Source: CAYYAQ01 sp964469555
Lineage (GTDB): Bacteria; Planctomycetota; UBA1135; UBA2386
Length of the DNA stretch: 64,000 nucleotides
Direction: 5' to 3'
Assembly: GCA_964469555.1 (NCBI GenBank)
Contig: CAYYAQ010000005.1
Span: 1 to 64,000 of the forward strand
The position numbers and the translations under genes were made by a program. A model generated the notes under the pieces. That model worked only from the letters and a program-made list of their open reading frames with translations, was not told the origin of the DNA and searched no databases. Shown one piece after another: positions 54,401-64,000 of this stretch (position 1 is the stretch's first letter; every line of letters starts with the position of its first letter).

Positions 54401-54700
54401 CTACGGCCACTTGACGGTCTCATCCGGAGTTCGGCCCGACACGCCCACGGTTGGCACGACGTAGACGCGTTCGAGCAGGGAGAACTTCGCAAGCCTGCAG
54501 CGTTGCAACACGAACTTCAGGACGACTCCCATCGTCGCTGCGCCACATCGCTCGCAGCATCACCCACATCCCGTGCGGTCGGTCGACCGGCAGTTCCACC
54601 GGAACCGGCTCGACGACCAGAATGCCCGGTTGTGGAGCCTTCGGACCAACGGTCGTGGACGGAGCGGTCGCGGTCGACTGCTGCGCTTACCTCGTCGTGG
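54401..54700 (-). pseudogene. Frameshifted gene fragment
   Basis: Two minus-strand frames join into one plausible protein tail: APQPGILVVEPVPVELPVDR then PHGMWVMLRAMWRSDDG in one frame and, after a shift near 54533, FSLLERVYVVPTVGVSGRTP then DETVKWP and TAG in another. The second part alone could be a 43-residue ORF from ATG 54532. Both halves have GC-rich third positions. No family is recognised. Confidence 0.4.
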
Positions 54701-54962
54701 GTTCGCGGGTCCGAAGTGCCATCGGGGAACGGGTCAGGGGTGCCCTTCATCGTCCGGTTTCCGCGTGAAACTGGAGCGCCACGGAGGACAACGTTACGTA
54801 GACGAAACCACAAGCGACGCACGCATCATGTCTTCCGAAGTCGTCGCCGGATGGTCCTTGCTGGTCGGACCCCACATTGGTGACAATCCGAACCTCCGGT
54901 TTCCTCGCGATAGGATCCTGCACTGATCCAAGCCGTACTGCCCCCGCTCTGCGGGCCCCAAG

Positions 54963-57900
54963 ATGAAGTACCTGACCCTCTCCTGTCTGCTCGTGTTTCT
55001 CGCCGGCTGCGGCGTCACCCAAGACAAATCGACTTCGCAAGAGGTCGCCGCTCAACTCGCGAAAGCGCGCAAGCATCTCAGTGACGGTAACCCAGACGCG
55101 GCGCTGATGATCACGGACGACCTGCTCGAGCAGGACGGGAAGCTGCGCGACGCGCGCCTGCTCGCGGGGGAGGCCAATATCGCACTCGTCGCCGAGAATC
55201 GCACCATCACCGAGTCCTTCATCGACGACGCGGTGCGCCACTACGAGCTCGCGCTGGCTATCGATCGGAACGACGGCCAGACCCTGCACAACCTCTCCTG
55301 GGCCTACTACCTGAAACGCGATTTTGATCGCGGTGCGAGCACGGCAATCGAAGCTGCGAAGCTCTTCCACGGCAAGGATCCCGAGTCGCACTCGAGGTCG
55401 GTGCTTCGCGCCGCTCTGAACTACATGGGGGCGTTCAAGATCGCACGCCGGGCGGAGCTCGAGAGCGAAGACACGGAGGTGCAACCCGAGACCGCGGCGA
55501 AAGCGACCGCCGTCATGAAGTTGCTCGACACCGCGAAGCGGGGACTTCCTGGCGAAGGCTACCTGATGGCCTCACAACTCTACCGATGGCTGAGCCGACC
55601 GTTCGAAGAGCTCAATCAGCTCGAACGCGGCATCCAGGCGAAGACCGACTATTTCCCATTGCACCAGCGCTACCGCAATCTGCGCGCGGAACGGGAGGAA
55701 GTCGCACAGTGTGTGGCGTTCTACCGCGCGTATCGCCGCGATCACGGGGCGAACTCCGCCATGGCGTGGTCGCAGGGTATCGCCGAGTCCGCGCTCGGTG
55801 ACGTGAAGCGGCGCGCCGGCGATCGCGATGCAGCAGAACGTTCCTACACGTCGGCGATCAAGTCCTTCAAGCTCTGCAAGCGCGGCAATCCTGATTGGAC
55901 GGGTGACTGCAACAACTGGATCGCGATCGAACACCTGTCGCTGGCCAAGATTCACGAGCAGGCGGGCAACATCGGCGTCGCCACGGGCCATCTGGAGAAG
56001 GCCTTCGCGATCACGCCGCGAGTCGCCGAGACCGACGCGAACGGCGTCCCACTGATCATGGATTCGTTCCGAACCCACTACTTCGGTACGCTGTCGCACC
56101 TCGGTCGCGCCATCGCATCTGGGGGGACGAAGGAGTCGCTGCTCGATGGCCTGGAGTTCTGGGAGGGATTCCTCAAACTCCACCCCGAGAAGCACGGCTG
56201 GATGTACAACAACGCCGCGTTCAACGTGCGCGACTACGGCACGACCATCGAGACCGAGGCCGCAAACGGGACCGCCGAAGAGAAGAAGAAGGCCGCCGCG
56301 CAAGCGATGAAGCACTTCGAGCGGAGCTACGAGCTCTACGCGATCGGCGCGAGACTTGATCCCGATGACGCGCGAACGGTCAACGACCAGGGGCTGATGC
56401 TGATCTACCACTTGAAACGCGATTACCCGCTCGCGGAGAAACTGTTCAAGCAGGCGATCAAGGTGGGCAAGATCAAACTCGAGAGCCTCGACGAGGACAC
56501 TCCGCTCGAGAATCGGAACTCGTTCGAAGAGGCGGTAGGCGACGCCTACCAGAACCTGGGCAAGATGTACATCGACCTCGGCAAGACCTTCGAGGAGTAC
56601 GCGCCGCCGCTCCGCGAGTCGCTGAAGTACTTCCCAAAGCAACGGCGCGAGTCCGTTCAGTGGTTGCGACGAGGCGACGCGAAGGCGCCGGTCAAGAATG
56701 TCTCCAAGCCCCAGGTCGATCCGCGGAAGGCCGCGCTCGACCCCGTCGTCGAGGCCGCGAAGAAGAAGGCCGCGGCGAAGGACTTCGACGGAGCGCTGCT
56801 CGTCCTCGACAAAGTCACCGAGAAGATGACGGGGTTCGCCCCCTACCACTTCTACCAAGGTCTCTACGCCCTGCGCTACGCCCAGCAATCGATGCAGCGC
56901 GGCGGCTCCGCTGGTCAGATCGATGGCCTGCTCGCCGACGCCCGCAACAACCTGCAGCGCTCGGTCCAACTCGACGGCGAGCCTGTCAAAACTCGACTGC
57001 ACCTGGCGGAGGCGAACTACGAGAGCAGCGAGTTCGAGAACGCCGCGAAGATTTCAGCGGCGTTGATTCTCCACATCACTTCGCTCGGAGGAACGACGGA
57101 CGAAAACGTCGCGGCGACGCAGCGTGTTCGAGCGAAGTCCGGGACCAAGCTCTACGTCGCTGCAAGACGGGCGAACAAGGACAACCCCTCGGAGCTGCAC
57201 GCGACGAGGAACGCGTTCCGCAACCTCGAGCGCATGGGAGCACTCGACGCGACGTCCCGCAAGACGTGGGCAAGCCTCGAACAATGGGCGGGCGACAAGG
57301 CCGGGGCACTCGACATCTATCTGCGCGGAGTGAAGAAGACTCCGGGAGACCAGACGCTGCTCGGCGAGTTCGTGGAGTTGGCCCGCGCGACGCAACAAAG
57401 CAGTCGCGCCATCGCGGACCTGAGGACCCGCGTCGATGGCGTGACCTTCTGGTACCTCGGGCAGGCCTACTACTACAGCTCCTACGAGAAGCCGGCTGTC
57501 GACACGCCCGAGAGCATCGAGTTGGCGCTGTCGAAAGCAATCGACAGCTTCGAAGTCTCGCGGGCCCACAACCCGAAGTTCGATGCGAGCTGCAGCTACT
57601 GGACGGGAATCTGCTTCGGGCGCAAGGGGTTCTTCGCGCTCGACAAGAAGCTCTACCAGATCGCCGAGTCGGACTTCCTCACCGCCGCGGAGAAAGCGCC
57701 AGCGCGCCTCGACGCCGCAGCGTCGAACAACCGCAGCGTCAAGACCGGGATGCAGTTGCTCGTCCACCACTACTTCACGTCGAAGGATCTGGCGAAGGCC
57801 GTCTCGTTCCTGCAGAAGGTGTGCCTGGTGGTCAAGAACGATGCGGGCTTCTCCAACAACCTGGGTCTGTTCGCCCGCGACCACGGCGTCGCGCTGGAAG

Positions 57901-58304
57901 ACTCGGGCAAGACGGGCGAAGCCAAGGGGATGTACGAGGTCTCGTACAAGGCCTACAAGAACGCGGTGCGCATCGAGCCTGACAGCGTGAGGCAGCGCAA
58001 TGATCTGGTCGTGATGGTGCTCTACCACGTGAAGCGCGATCTCGACTCCGTCACCGAGACCCTGACGGCTTGCATCAAGGATGGGGAAGGGCAACTCGCC
58101 GAGGACCCACCGCAAGACAAGCAGGAACTGCAAGACCTGCAAGAATCCGTGGGTGACTCCTATCAGAACCTCGGCTACTACCAGATGACGTTCGGCAAGG
58201 ACCCAGAATCCGCGCGCAAGAACCTGGAGAAGAGTCTGGCGTTCTACCCATTCAAGTTCCGCCGCAGCACGAAGCTGCTGCACCAACTAGACGGGGGCAA
58301 ATGA
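54963..58304 (+). CDS. Large TPR-repeat lipoprotein
   Basis: 1,113 residues. A lipoprotein signal (YLTLSCLLVFLAGC) is followed by helix pairs of the TPR type throughout, such as ARKHLSDGNPDAALMITDDL, DAVRHYELALAIDRNDGQTL and NLSWAYYLKRDFDRGASTAI. The two halves look like an internal duplication: each ends with a matching motif (VGDAYQNLGKMYIDLGKTFE near 520; VGDSYQNLGYYQMTFGKDPE near 1080). A KKKAAAKDFDGALLVLDK linker joins them. Probably a periplasmic or outer-membrane scaffold. It is followed one base later by a second TPR gene. Confidence 0.85.
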   Translation: MKYLTLSCLLVFLAGCGVTQDKSTSQEVAAQLAKARKHLSDGNPDAALMITDDLLEQDGKLRDARLLAGEANIALVAENRTITESFIDDAVRHYELALAIDRNDGQTLHNLSWAYYLKRDFDRGASTAIEAAKLFHGKDPESHSRSVLRAALNYMGAFKIARRAELESEDTEVQPETAAKATAVMKLLDTAKRGLPGEGYLMASQLYRWLSRPFEELNQLERGIQAKTDYFPLHQRYRNLRAEREEVAQCVAFYRAYRRDHGANSAMAWSQGIAESALGDVKRRAGDRDAAERSYTSAIKSFKLCKRGNPDWTGDCNNWIAIEHLSLAKIHEQAGNIGVATGHLEKAFAITPRVAETDANGVPLIMDSFRTHYFGTLSHLGRAIASGGTKESLLDGLEFWEGFLKLHPEKHGWMYNNAAFNVRDYGTTIETEAANGTAEEKKKAAAQAMKHFERSYELYAIGARLDPDDARTVNDQGLMLIYHLKRDYPLAEKLFKQAIKVGKIKLESLDEDTPLENRNSFEEAVGDAYQNLGKMYIDLGKTFEEYAPPLRESLKYFPKQRRESVQWLRRGDAKAPVKNVSKPQVDPRKAALDPVVEAAKKKAAAKDFDGALLVLDKVTEKMTGFAPYHFYQGLYALRYAQQSMQRGGSAGQIDGLLADARNNLQRSVQLDGEPVKTRLHLAEANYESSEFENAAKISAALILHITSLGGTTDENVAATQRVRAKSGTKLYVAARRANKDNPSELHATRNAFRNLERMGALDATSRKTWASLEQWAGDKAGALDIYLRGVKKTPGDQTLLGEFVELARATQQSSRAIADLRTRVDGVTFWYLGQAYYYSSYEKPAVDTPESIELALSKAIDSFEVSRAHNPKFDASCSYWTGICFGRKGFFALDKKLYQIAESDFLTAAEKAPARLDAAASNNRSVKTGMQLLVHHYFTSKDLAKAVSFLQKVCLVVKNDAGFSNNLGLFARDHGVALEDSGKTGEAKGMYEVSYKAYKNAVRIEPDSVRQRNDLVVMVLYHVKRDLDSVTETLTACIKDGEGQLAEDPPQDKQELQDLQESVGDSYQNLGYYQMTFGKDPESARKNLEKSLAFYPFKFRRSTKLLHQLDGGK

Positions 58305-58305
58305 C

Positions 58306-59946
58306 GTGAATCACCGCATGCTTCTGCTGGGTGCGATCGCAGCCTTCATCACGGTCGGCGGCGCGCTCCCCGCGCAGGACGACTACCGCGCCAAGGCGTT
58401 CGCGGCATCCGACGCCGGCGACGTCGTCCGGGCCGCCGATCTCTTCTTCCGACTCTTCAAGGCCGGCGCCGAGGACAAGGATGTCCTCACGACCGGCGCG
58501 CGCTGCCTGGAGAAGACAGGCCGTTACAACGACGCCCTCGTCATGCTGACCCGCGGCGGGAAGAAGTTCCCTCGCGAAGTGACCTTCGGGGTCGGCCTCG
58601 CCCGCGTCCACAACCTGAAGGCCGCCCAGACGTTTCACGAGAGCGGCAAGATGGACTCCCACGTCGTGTTCCAGTACGAGGACTCGATCCGCGAAGCGCA
58701 ATGTGTCCTGCGGACATGGCCCAAGAACCGCGACGCCCGCCTCATCCTCGTCAACGCGCTCTACAGCCTCGGCAAATGGAACAAGGCGAAGACCCACGCC
58801 GAGGAACTAGTCAAGCGCTTCCCGAAACACCCTGGCGGTTTCATCGTCATGGGAGATCTCGCGTTCGAGCACTTCAAGCTCCTGCGAAGGCGCGCGAGCG
58901 GCAAGGATGCCGACACCTCCGAGAAGACGATGCAGAAGATCGCCGGTTCTCGCGAGGCGGCGCGGCGGAGCTACAGCTTGGCCCTCGCACTCGATCCGAA
59001 GCGTGCGATCATCCACACCAAGCTCGGCAATCTCCACAAATGGACCGGCGAGGTCAAGCAGGCGATCGCCAAGTACCGCGAGGCGCTCTGTCTCAAGCCA
59101 TCGGCCCGCGTCAACCATGACTGGATCGCGGCGAACACAACGGCGAAGGAACGCTTCGAGTTCTACAAGAAGCTCGGCGAGAACTACAGAGAGCAACCGA
59201 ACGCCGACCACCGGAAGACGGGCATTTTCGCGTGGTACGGCGCCGCGGCACTTATCGCGGACAAGCAGTACAAGCTGGGCGAGGAACTCTACATCATCTC
59301 GGTTCAACTCAACCCGTCGTACACGAGCGGCTACTACTACGCGATGTACTCCGCGTACTTCTACCGCAAGGACGAAGAGTCGGCGCTGCTCCACGCAGCT
59401 GAGTATGCGAAGAGGAACCCGATCCAGTTCGCGGACCTGGTTCGAGCGGTCCCGATGCAGCACCGCGACAAGCTGACCAAACTCGTCAAGTACTTTGCGA
59501 AACGCGCCAAGGACCTGGGCTTCCCGGCAGCGAGCCGGGACCTGAACCACGTCCTCGCCGCGATCGTCGACACGGCGGACGCATGGAACAACTTCGCATT
59601 CATGGCCCGGGAATCCGGAGAGTTCAAGAAGAGCGAAGCCGCGTACCGAAACGCGCTGGCGATTCAGCCGGACTCGGGTCAGCTGATGAACGACCTCGGC
59701 GTAATCTTGCACTATCACAAGGGAACGCTCGAGGACCTCGACGAGGCGGAGAAGCTCTACAAGTCAGCGGGCAAGGCCGCGACGCGCGTCCTGCGCACTT
59801 CGAAGTCGTCGAAGGAGGCAAAGGTCACGGCGAAAGAAACGGTGAGCAACGCCAAGCTGAATCTCTCGAAGCTCTCGGAGGACCGCGCCGTCCTCAAGAA
59901 GAAGCCGGCCAAGACATCGAGCCAGAAGGCGCGAAAGGCGAAGTAG
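58306..59946 (+). CDS. TPR-repeat exported protein
   Basis: 546 residues, start GTG 58306 (ATG 58318 is in frame). The signal peptide MLLLGAIAAFITVGGALPAQ leads into TPR helix pairs (RAADLFFRLFKAGAEDKDVL, IIHTKLGNLHKWTGEVKQAI, AWNNFAFMARESGEFKKSEA). The very lysine-rich C-terminus (KKKPAKTSSQKARKAK) could contact nucleic acid or anionic envelope polymers. One base separates it from the TPR lipoprotein, so the two are cotranscribed and likely partners. Confidence 0.85.
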   Translation: MNHRMLLLGAIAAFITVGGALPAQDDYRAKAFAASDAGDVVRAADLFFRLFKAGAEDKDVLTTGARCLEKTGRYNDALVMLTRGGKKFPREVTFGVGLARVHNLKAAQTFHESGKMDSHVVFQYEDSIREAQCVLRTWPKNRDARLILVNALYSLGKWNKAKTHAEELVKRFPKHPGGFIVMGDLAFEHFKLLRRRASGKDADTSEKTMQKIAGSREAARRSYSLALALDPKRAIIHTKLGNLHKWTGEVKQAIAKYREALCLKPSARVNHDWIAANTTAKERFEFYKKLGENYREQPNADHRKTGIFAWYGAAALIADKQYKLGEELYIISVQLNPSYTSGYYYAMYSAYFYRKDEESALLHAAEYAKRNPIQFADLVRAVPMQHRDKLTKLVKYFAKRAKDLGFPAASRDLNHVLAAIVDTADAWNNFAFMARESGEFKKSEAAYRNALAIQPDSGQLMNDLGVILHYHKGTLEDLDEAEKLYKSAGKAATRVLRTSKSSKEAKVTAKETVSNAKLNLSKLSEDRAVLKKKPAKTSSQKARKAK

Positions 59947-59949
59947 CCC

Positions 59950-60672
59950 TCACGCCTGCAGACGACTCGCGAGATTCCCGTAGTTGCGGTACGGCGTCAC
60001 GTCCGGCTCGCCGGCAGAGTACCACCACTGCACGCCGAGAATCCCCACCGCGGGAATGGCGAGGATCGAGCTCGAGACGGTGCCGTACTCCCCACCCTTC
60101 TTGAGAATGCGATGTCCCGTGAGTTCCCCTCGGTCGACCAGGATCCTCTTGAACTCTTCGATACGCTCGTCCAACGGCCCAGCTTCGGAGCACGCTTGCG
60201 GAAGCACCAACTCGCCCAGTCGATGCTCGTTGGACAACACTGCGGGCGTCTCTTCGACCGCGACGTCCTCGAAACGTCCCTGCTGGAAGACCACGACGCG
60301 CGCCCGGTCCCGATCCGCGATCAACAACTGGAACGGATTGAACTCCTCGTCGCCGCAACGGACACGGACGGCGTCCACGGCGGACGCGACATCAGATTGA
60401 TCCAACGCGAGATGAGGCAAGTCTCCCCGTGAACTGGACCGCGGCTGCTCCGACGCTCCAGCGACATTCGTGATCGCCACGAACATCCCGTTCTCGTTCA
60501 GCGCCATCCACGTGCCCCCGGCGCGCCGATCACGCGGCGAGATCATCCGATGCACATCGCCGACGAAGAGCCCGGGCGGCGCAGCCTTGCGCTCACGGTG
60601 TTCGTCGCGGTTGCTCGCGACGATGAGCGGGTAGTCGGGGTCGACTCCGCGGACGAGGATCAACAAGCACAT
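59950..60672 (-). CDS. NRDE (TANGO2-like) family protein
   Basis: 240 residues. It begins MCLLILVRGVDPDYPLIVAS then NRDEHRERKAAPP, with the invariant Cys-2 and the Asn-Arg-Asp-Glu motif. ISPRDRRAGGTWMALNENGM and a C-terminal GTVSSSILAI complete the family pattern of an Ntn-hydrolase-like fold. Its biochemical role is unknown (the eukaryotic TANGO2 homologue affects haem and lipid handling). It lies 17 bases after the MFS gene, same strand. Confidence 0.9.
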   Translation of the reverse strand: MCLLILVRGVDPDYPLIVASNRDEHRERKAAPPGLFVGDVHRMISPRDRRAGGTWMALNENGMFVAITNVAGASEQPRSSSRGDLPHLALDQSDVASAVDAVRVRCGDEEFNPFQLLIADRDRARVVVFQQGRFEDVAVEETPAVLSNEHRLGELVLPQACSEAGPLDERIEEFKRILVDRGELTGHRILKKGGEYGTVSSSILAIPAVGILGVQWWYSAGEPDVTPYRNYGNLASRLQA

Positions 60673-60689
60673 GAGGAAGTGACGTACGG

Positions 60690-62033
60690 TCAGGTGTTCT
60701 CATCGGACAGGGTGATCTGTTCCGAGACGCTCTCCAACGCCGGTTCCTTCGGCGAACTGAAATGGCGGAGCACAATCATGCCGACACCGGCCACCGCCAG
60801 GCAACATCCGCCGATGAAATAGAGCCGAGGCACACCCGCGCCGACCGCTAGCGAACTGCCGACGATCGGGCCAAGCGAGAGTCCGAACTGCATCCCACTC
60901 TGGACGAGCGTGAACGCGAGGCTCTTTCGCTCCGGTCGCACGCGTCTGGCTACCGCAGCGTACGCGAGCGTCATTCCACCCGCCATCAGGACCGCCGCGC
61001 AGCTTCGGAGAATGATGAATCCCGTGATATCGTCCACGATCGACGTGAGAAAAAACACGATGGAGAGACCCGTCCCCGCGATGGCCATGCACCGCATCGG
61101 TCCGATCCGATCTGCGAGCCGCCCCCATCTCGTCGTGAGAAGCAGTTGCGCGCCCGCCAGCACCACGAACGACAGCGCCACGGTGCGCTCCAGAGCCAGC
61201 GCCGGATCCCCGACAAACGACGAGACCGCCGGCATCGAACCCAGTTGTCGCACCCACAACGCGACAAACGGCTCGACCATGTGCTGACCGAACCGCAGCA
61301 GGAAGATCAACAGGAGCAGAACGACAAACACGCGATTCCGGAGCAGCCCGAACATGTCCACCCAGAAGCTGACGATGAAGCCCCGCCGCGGCTCTCCCGC
61401 ATTGTCGGTCAAGAGTTGGCTCCGGTCCTCCGTCGCGAAGAACAGGACCGGTAGTGCCGAGAGCAGACTCAACCCACTCGTCATGTAGAAGACCGCCGAC
61501 CTCCCGAAGTGGAATGCAACTTCAGCGCCGACCGCTGGACCGAGCAAGAGACCCAGCGCGAGACCGAGTTGCAGACGACTGATCGCCAGCCCCTGGCGCT
61601 CCGCGGGCACGGAAGCGGTTCCGAGCACCATCGCGGGCGCGACGACCCCGGCGAACGCACCCTGGAGAACCCGGCACGCGAGCAGCCAGCCCGGCGTCGG
61701 CGCCATGGGCATCAGGGCCGTGGCAACCGCGATCGCGAGAGACGCCCGGACGACCATGCGCTTGCGTCCCACACGATCCCCGAGCACACCCCAAAACGGG
61801 CCTATCACCGCCGCCGTCAGCGGCGCCGACGCATAGACCCAACCGGTCCAGGTCTGTAGTTCGCCGCCCGCGAGCCCGAAACGGTCCTGAATGTAGAGTC
61901 CGAGGGTCGGGATCACCGCCATCAACCCCATGGAGACGGCGAACAGGCCGGGCCAGACGGCCAGGAAGTTGAGAGGGCTGGAAGGCAGCGGCGTGTACCG
62001 AAAAGAGCTCAGTTTTGCGGTAGCCTTCCCCAC
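60690..62033 (-). CDS. MFS transporter (MdtG/multidrug-efflux-like)
   Basis: 447 residues from GTG 62033; the open frame extends further, but the region upstream of 62033 is arginine-rich and unlike a transporter. Twelve hydrophobic helices are visible. The family motif A appears between helices 2 and 3 as GVLGDRVGRKRMVVRASLAI, and the matching half-repeat as GRLADRIGPMRCMAIAGTGL. The substrate cannot be read. Operon-like with the NRDE gene and divergent from the glycosidase-like gene. Confidence 0.85.
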   Translation of the reverse strand: MGKATAKLSSFRYTPLPSSPLNFLAVWPGLFAVSMGLMAVIPTLGLYIQDRFGLAGGELQTWTGWVYASAPLTAAVIGPFWGVLGDRVGRKRMVVRASLAIAVATALMPMAPTPGWLLACRVLQGAFAGVVAPAMVLGTASVPAERQGLAISRLQLGLALGLLLGPAVGAEVAFHFGRSAVFYMTSGLSLLSALPVLFFATEDRSQLLTDNAGEPRRGFIVSFWVDMFGLLRNRVFVVLLLLIFLLRFGQHMVEPFVALWVRQLGSMPAVSSFVGDPALALERTVALSFVVLAGAQLLLTTRWGRLADRIGPMRCMAIAGTGLSIVFFLTSIVDDITGFIILRSCAAVLMAGGMTLAYAAVARRVRPERKSLAFTLVQSGMQFGLSLGPIVGSSLAVGAGVPRLYFIGGCCLAVAGVGMIVLRHFSSPKEPALESVSEQITLSDENT

Positions 62034-62128
62034 CTTCAACCGCGGGAGCAAATCCTCTTTTGGATCGTTCGATTGACGGCTTGACCGCCATCGTCCTCCC
62101 ACACCCAACCCCCACCATCCACCATCCA

Positions 62129-64000
62129 ATGCTGACCCAATTCCTGCGAATTGTCCCCCTCTGCGCCGTGTCACTAGCGATTCACGCCCAAGACGACGGC
62201 ATTGCGAAGACCGGGGAAGCCACCGCCGCGAAGCAATCCGTCCCCTCACCCCTGGGGGGAGCGGTGCCCGAACTCAATATCCAGTCGTCGTGGGCCCAGG
62301 ACACTCGCCACGAAGGGGCGAAACCAGACAAGACGAAACGCGGCGTCTACCCCGTCGGCAACGGTCGCGTCTTCACGTACATGGGTCTCGGCGAGCGCGC
62401 GAACACGATGATGGCCCTGACGGGTCCGTCGTACGCCGCGACCGAGCGGAAGCTGCCACGCGGACACTACGGCGAATTGACGATCGACATCGTCGGCGTG
62501 AAGTTGCCAATACAGAGAGTGCGCCGGGTGACGAACGCGAACTTCGTCGTCACCTCGGACAGCACACCGGAAGGACTTGCCTTGCGGACACTCACATTCG
62601 CTGAACCCGACAGCACGACGATCACGAGGATTGTCACAGTCCAGAACGACACCAAGAAGATCGCGAAGGGACTCGCACTGTCTGTCCGGCTGTCTGGTGG
62701 TACACAGTCGGCGAAGGCGGACCACATCGTCAAGCAGTACGGCAAGGGTAGCCACTCGAGCTACGCCGTCATCGCGATGGCCAAGGCCGTCGTCAAGTCT
62801 GGCAAGCTGGTGCTCGCCCTAGAGGATCTGGCACCGGGCGGTTCCTACACATCGGTTCTCACGGTTCTCACGAGCAATGGGAAGGCGCCCGACGCAATCG
62901 AGGCGGGGGGACCGATCGGTGCCGCCGCCGCGACGGCATCGGCGAAGAAGACGGTCGCGTGGTGGAAGAAGAAGCTCTCGCCGATGCCGACTCTGCGCAC
63001 CAACCACGTCAAGATCATGGATCTCTTCAGGGACTGGAAGGTGCTGATGTTGACGATGCGCGACGCCCACTCGGGAGTCGTGAGTCCAATGGTGTCGCGA
63101 CGTGGTGCCTGGATCCGCGAGAGCAACGGACCGCTGCTTACCTTCCTTCGGTACAACATGTGGGACGAGGCCAAGGCGCTTCTCAACTACTTCTACAACG
63201 CCGTCCGTCTCACCGGAGAGGTCCGCGAGTACTACCCACTCGATCTCAAGTTCGATTCACTCGCAGGCAAAAAGACCGACTGGAAGACCATCCGTTTTCC
63301 CGAGTCGGATCTGTCATCGTGGATCGTGCTCCAACACTTCTGGTACTACCGAAGCACGTGGGACGCCAAGACGATCAAGGAGCACCGGCCATTCCTTCTG
63401 GGGTGCCTCTCGGGCCAGAAGCGCTCCAAGGGCTCGCTCATGCGGTTCAGTGGGTACGAGAACTACATGAACCCCACGCTGTACACGCTCGACATCAACA
63501 AGATGCGGAGGAACCCGAAATTCATCGCGGAAGATCCGGATAACGACCGTCGTTCGTACTCGTTGGCGAGCAGCGTGTTGTTCCTCATGGCGGTGCAAGG
63601 CATGGGCGACATGGTGAACGGCATCGAGCAGATGGAGAACCCGAAGAAGTGGGAAGGCGATCCCGGCGACGTCCCGAACAAGCCGAGCCAGAAGTGGCTC
63701 GAGCGCAGCCTGCCGATCATGCAGGACCTGGAGAAGCGCTTTTGGACCGCCCAACACAGCTTCGCAGTCCGAGACAACGTCACCGACAGCTTCAAGGTCC
63801 ACGGCGACGACTGGAAGGGATTCTTCGCTCCCGCGATCTCGCCCGTCACGGGAGAGAGACACGCCGAACCGGTGGCGAACATCAACCTGCTTCCGCTCTG
63901 GATCGGTTTCACGTTTCCGACCGGCGAGCGGAGCCGTCACAACCTCCGCAACACGCTGGGCCGGTTGTGGATTCGCAAGGACTCGAACGGCAAGCGCGCG
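62129..64000 (+). CDS. Secreted six-hairpin-glycosidase-like protein (partial, runs off the window)
   Basis: The first 624 codons are present with no stop before the end of the window. A signal peptide (LRIVPLCAVSLAIHAQ) precedes an N-terminal beta-sandwich (about 60-270; GVYPVGNGRVFTYMGLGE), then an alpha-helical region (300 onward; HSGVVSPMVSRRGAWIRESN, LLNYFYNAVRLTGEVREYYP, LSSWIVLQHFWYYRSTWDAK). The beta-sandwich plus alpha/alpha barrel order is that of GH65/GH95-type inverting glycosidases. Catalytic residues cannot be assigned. The exact GH family is unresolved. Confidence 0.65.
   Translation, partial: MLTQFLRIVPLCAVSLAIHAQDDGIAKTGEATAAKQSVPSPLGGAVPELNIQSSWAQDTRHEGAKPDKTKRGVYPVGNGRVFTYMGLGERANTMMALTGPSYAATERKLPRGHYGELTIDIVGVKLPIQRVRRVTNANFVVTSDSTPEGLALRTLTFAEPDSTTITRIVTVQNDTKKIAKGLALSVRLSGGTQSAKADHIVKQYGKGSHSSYAVIAMAKAVVKSGKLVLALEDLAPGGSYTSVLTVLTSNGKAPDAIEAGGPIGAAAATASAKKTVAWWKKKLSPMPTLRTNHVKIMDLFRDWKVLMLTMRDAHSGVVSPMVSRRGAWIRESNGPLLTFLRYNMWDEAKALLNYFYNAVRLTGEVREYYPLDLKFDSLAGKKTDWKTIRFPESDLSSWIVLQHFWYYRSTWDAKTIKEHRPFLLGCLSGQKRSKGSLMRFSGYENYMNPTLYTLDINKMRRNPKFIAEDPDNDRRSYSLASSVLFLMAVQGMGDMVNGIEQMENPKKWEGDPGDVPNKPSQKWLERSLPIMQDLEKRFWTAQHSFAVRDNVTDSFKVHGDDWKGFFAPAISPVTGERHAEPVANINLLPLWIGFTFPTGERSRHNLRNTLGRLWIRKDSNGKRA

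Overview
The window reads as bacterial DNA from a Planctomycetota-type genome. It is GC-rich, and its secreted and lipoprotein genes carry PQQ-like beta-propellers, LamG, malectin-like, FG-GAP, TPR and bacterial Ig-like modules. It also holds the N-terminal stub of a planctomycete/acidobacterial-style ECF sigma factor and type II secretion genes. Shine-Dalgarno sites are rare, and many genes overlap by ATGA or GTGA. Two runs of N (100 and 10 bases) show a draft, scaffolded assembly. I cannot assign a genus. No tRNA, rRNA, CRISPR array or recognisable insertion sequence was seen.

Positions 1-16000. The end of an FtsX-type permease and its ATPase are followed by sigma-factor debris. Then comes a tightly coupled plus-strand run (1469-10043): a secreted propeller protein, a LamG/Rossmann/propeller protein, a tandem-domain molybdate/tungstate binding protein, its permease and ATPase, a MoaD/ThiS-like protein and a MoeB/ThiF-like enzyme. 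A fused paralogue of the first two genes lies at 10772-14800, coupled to a thioredoxin-fold membrane protein.

Positions 16000-26200. Two diverged copies of a strongly structured, RNA-like leader (16205-16435 and 16944-17182) each stand directly before small accessory genes with good ribosome binding sites. Then come a flavoprotein and a coupled thrA-thrB-thrC operon on the minus strand, two small conserved genes (DUF1499, DUF6265) and a gene fragment.

Positions 26200-36000. Hsp20, an M48 lipoprotein protease, and a plus-strand run of S41 protease, tsaD, larB and carA. Opposite lie minus-strand secretion genes: a GspK-like pseudopilin, a lipoprotein secretin and a small OmpH-like protein.

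Positions 36000-49250. A 1,896-residue membrane-bound sigma-54 activator that combines a CBM9-like sensor, HAMP, GAF, a degenerate GGDEF, AAA+ and a winged helix; a divergent secreted metallo-beta-lactamase-fold protein; rpsO-pnp with a long repetitive RG/RD-rich PNPase tail that broke the assembly; a CsgG/DUF799-like lipoprotein; and queC.

Positions 49250-64000. A large Ig-like lipoprotein, several broken gene fragments, 3-hydroxyacyl-CoA dehydrogenase, two large TPR proteins, an NRDE protein, an MFS transporter and the start of a secreted six-hairpin-glycosidase-like protein. The window mixes core biosynthetic operons with lineage-specific envelope genes and decaying intergenic debris.
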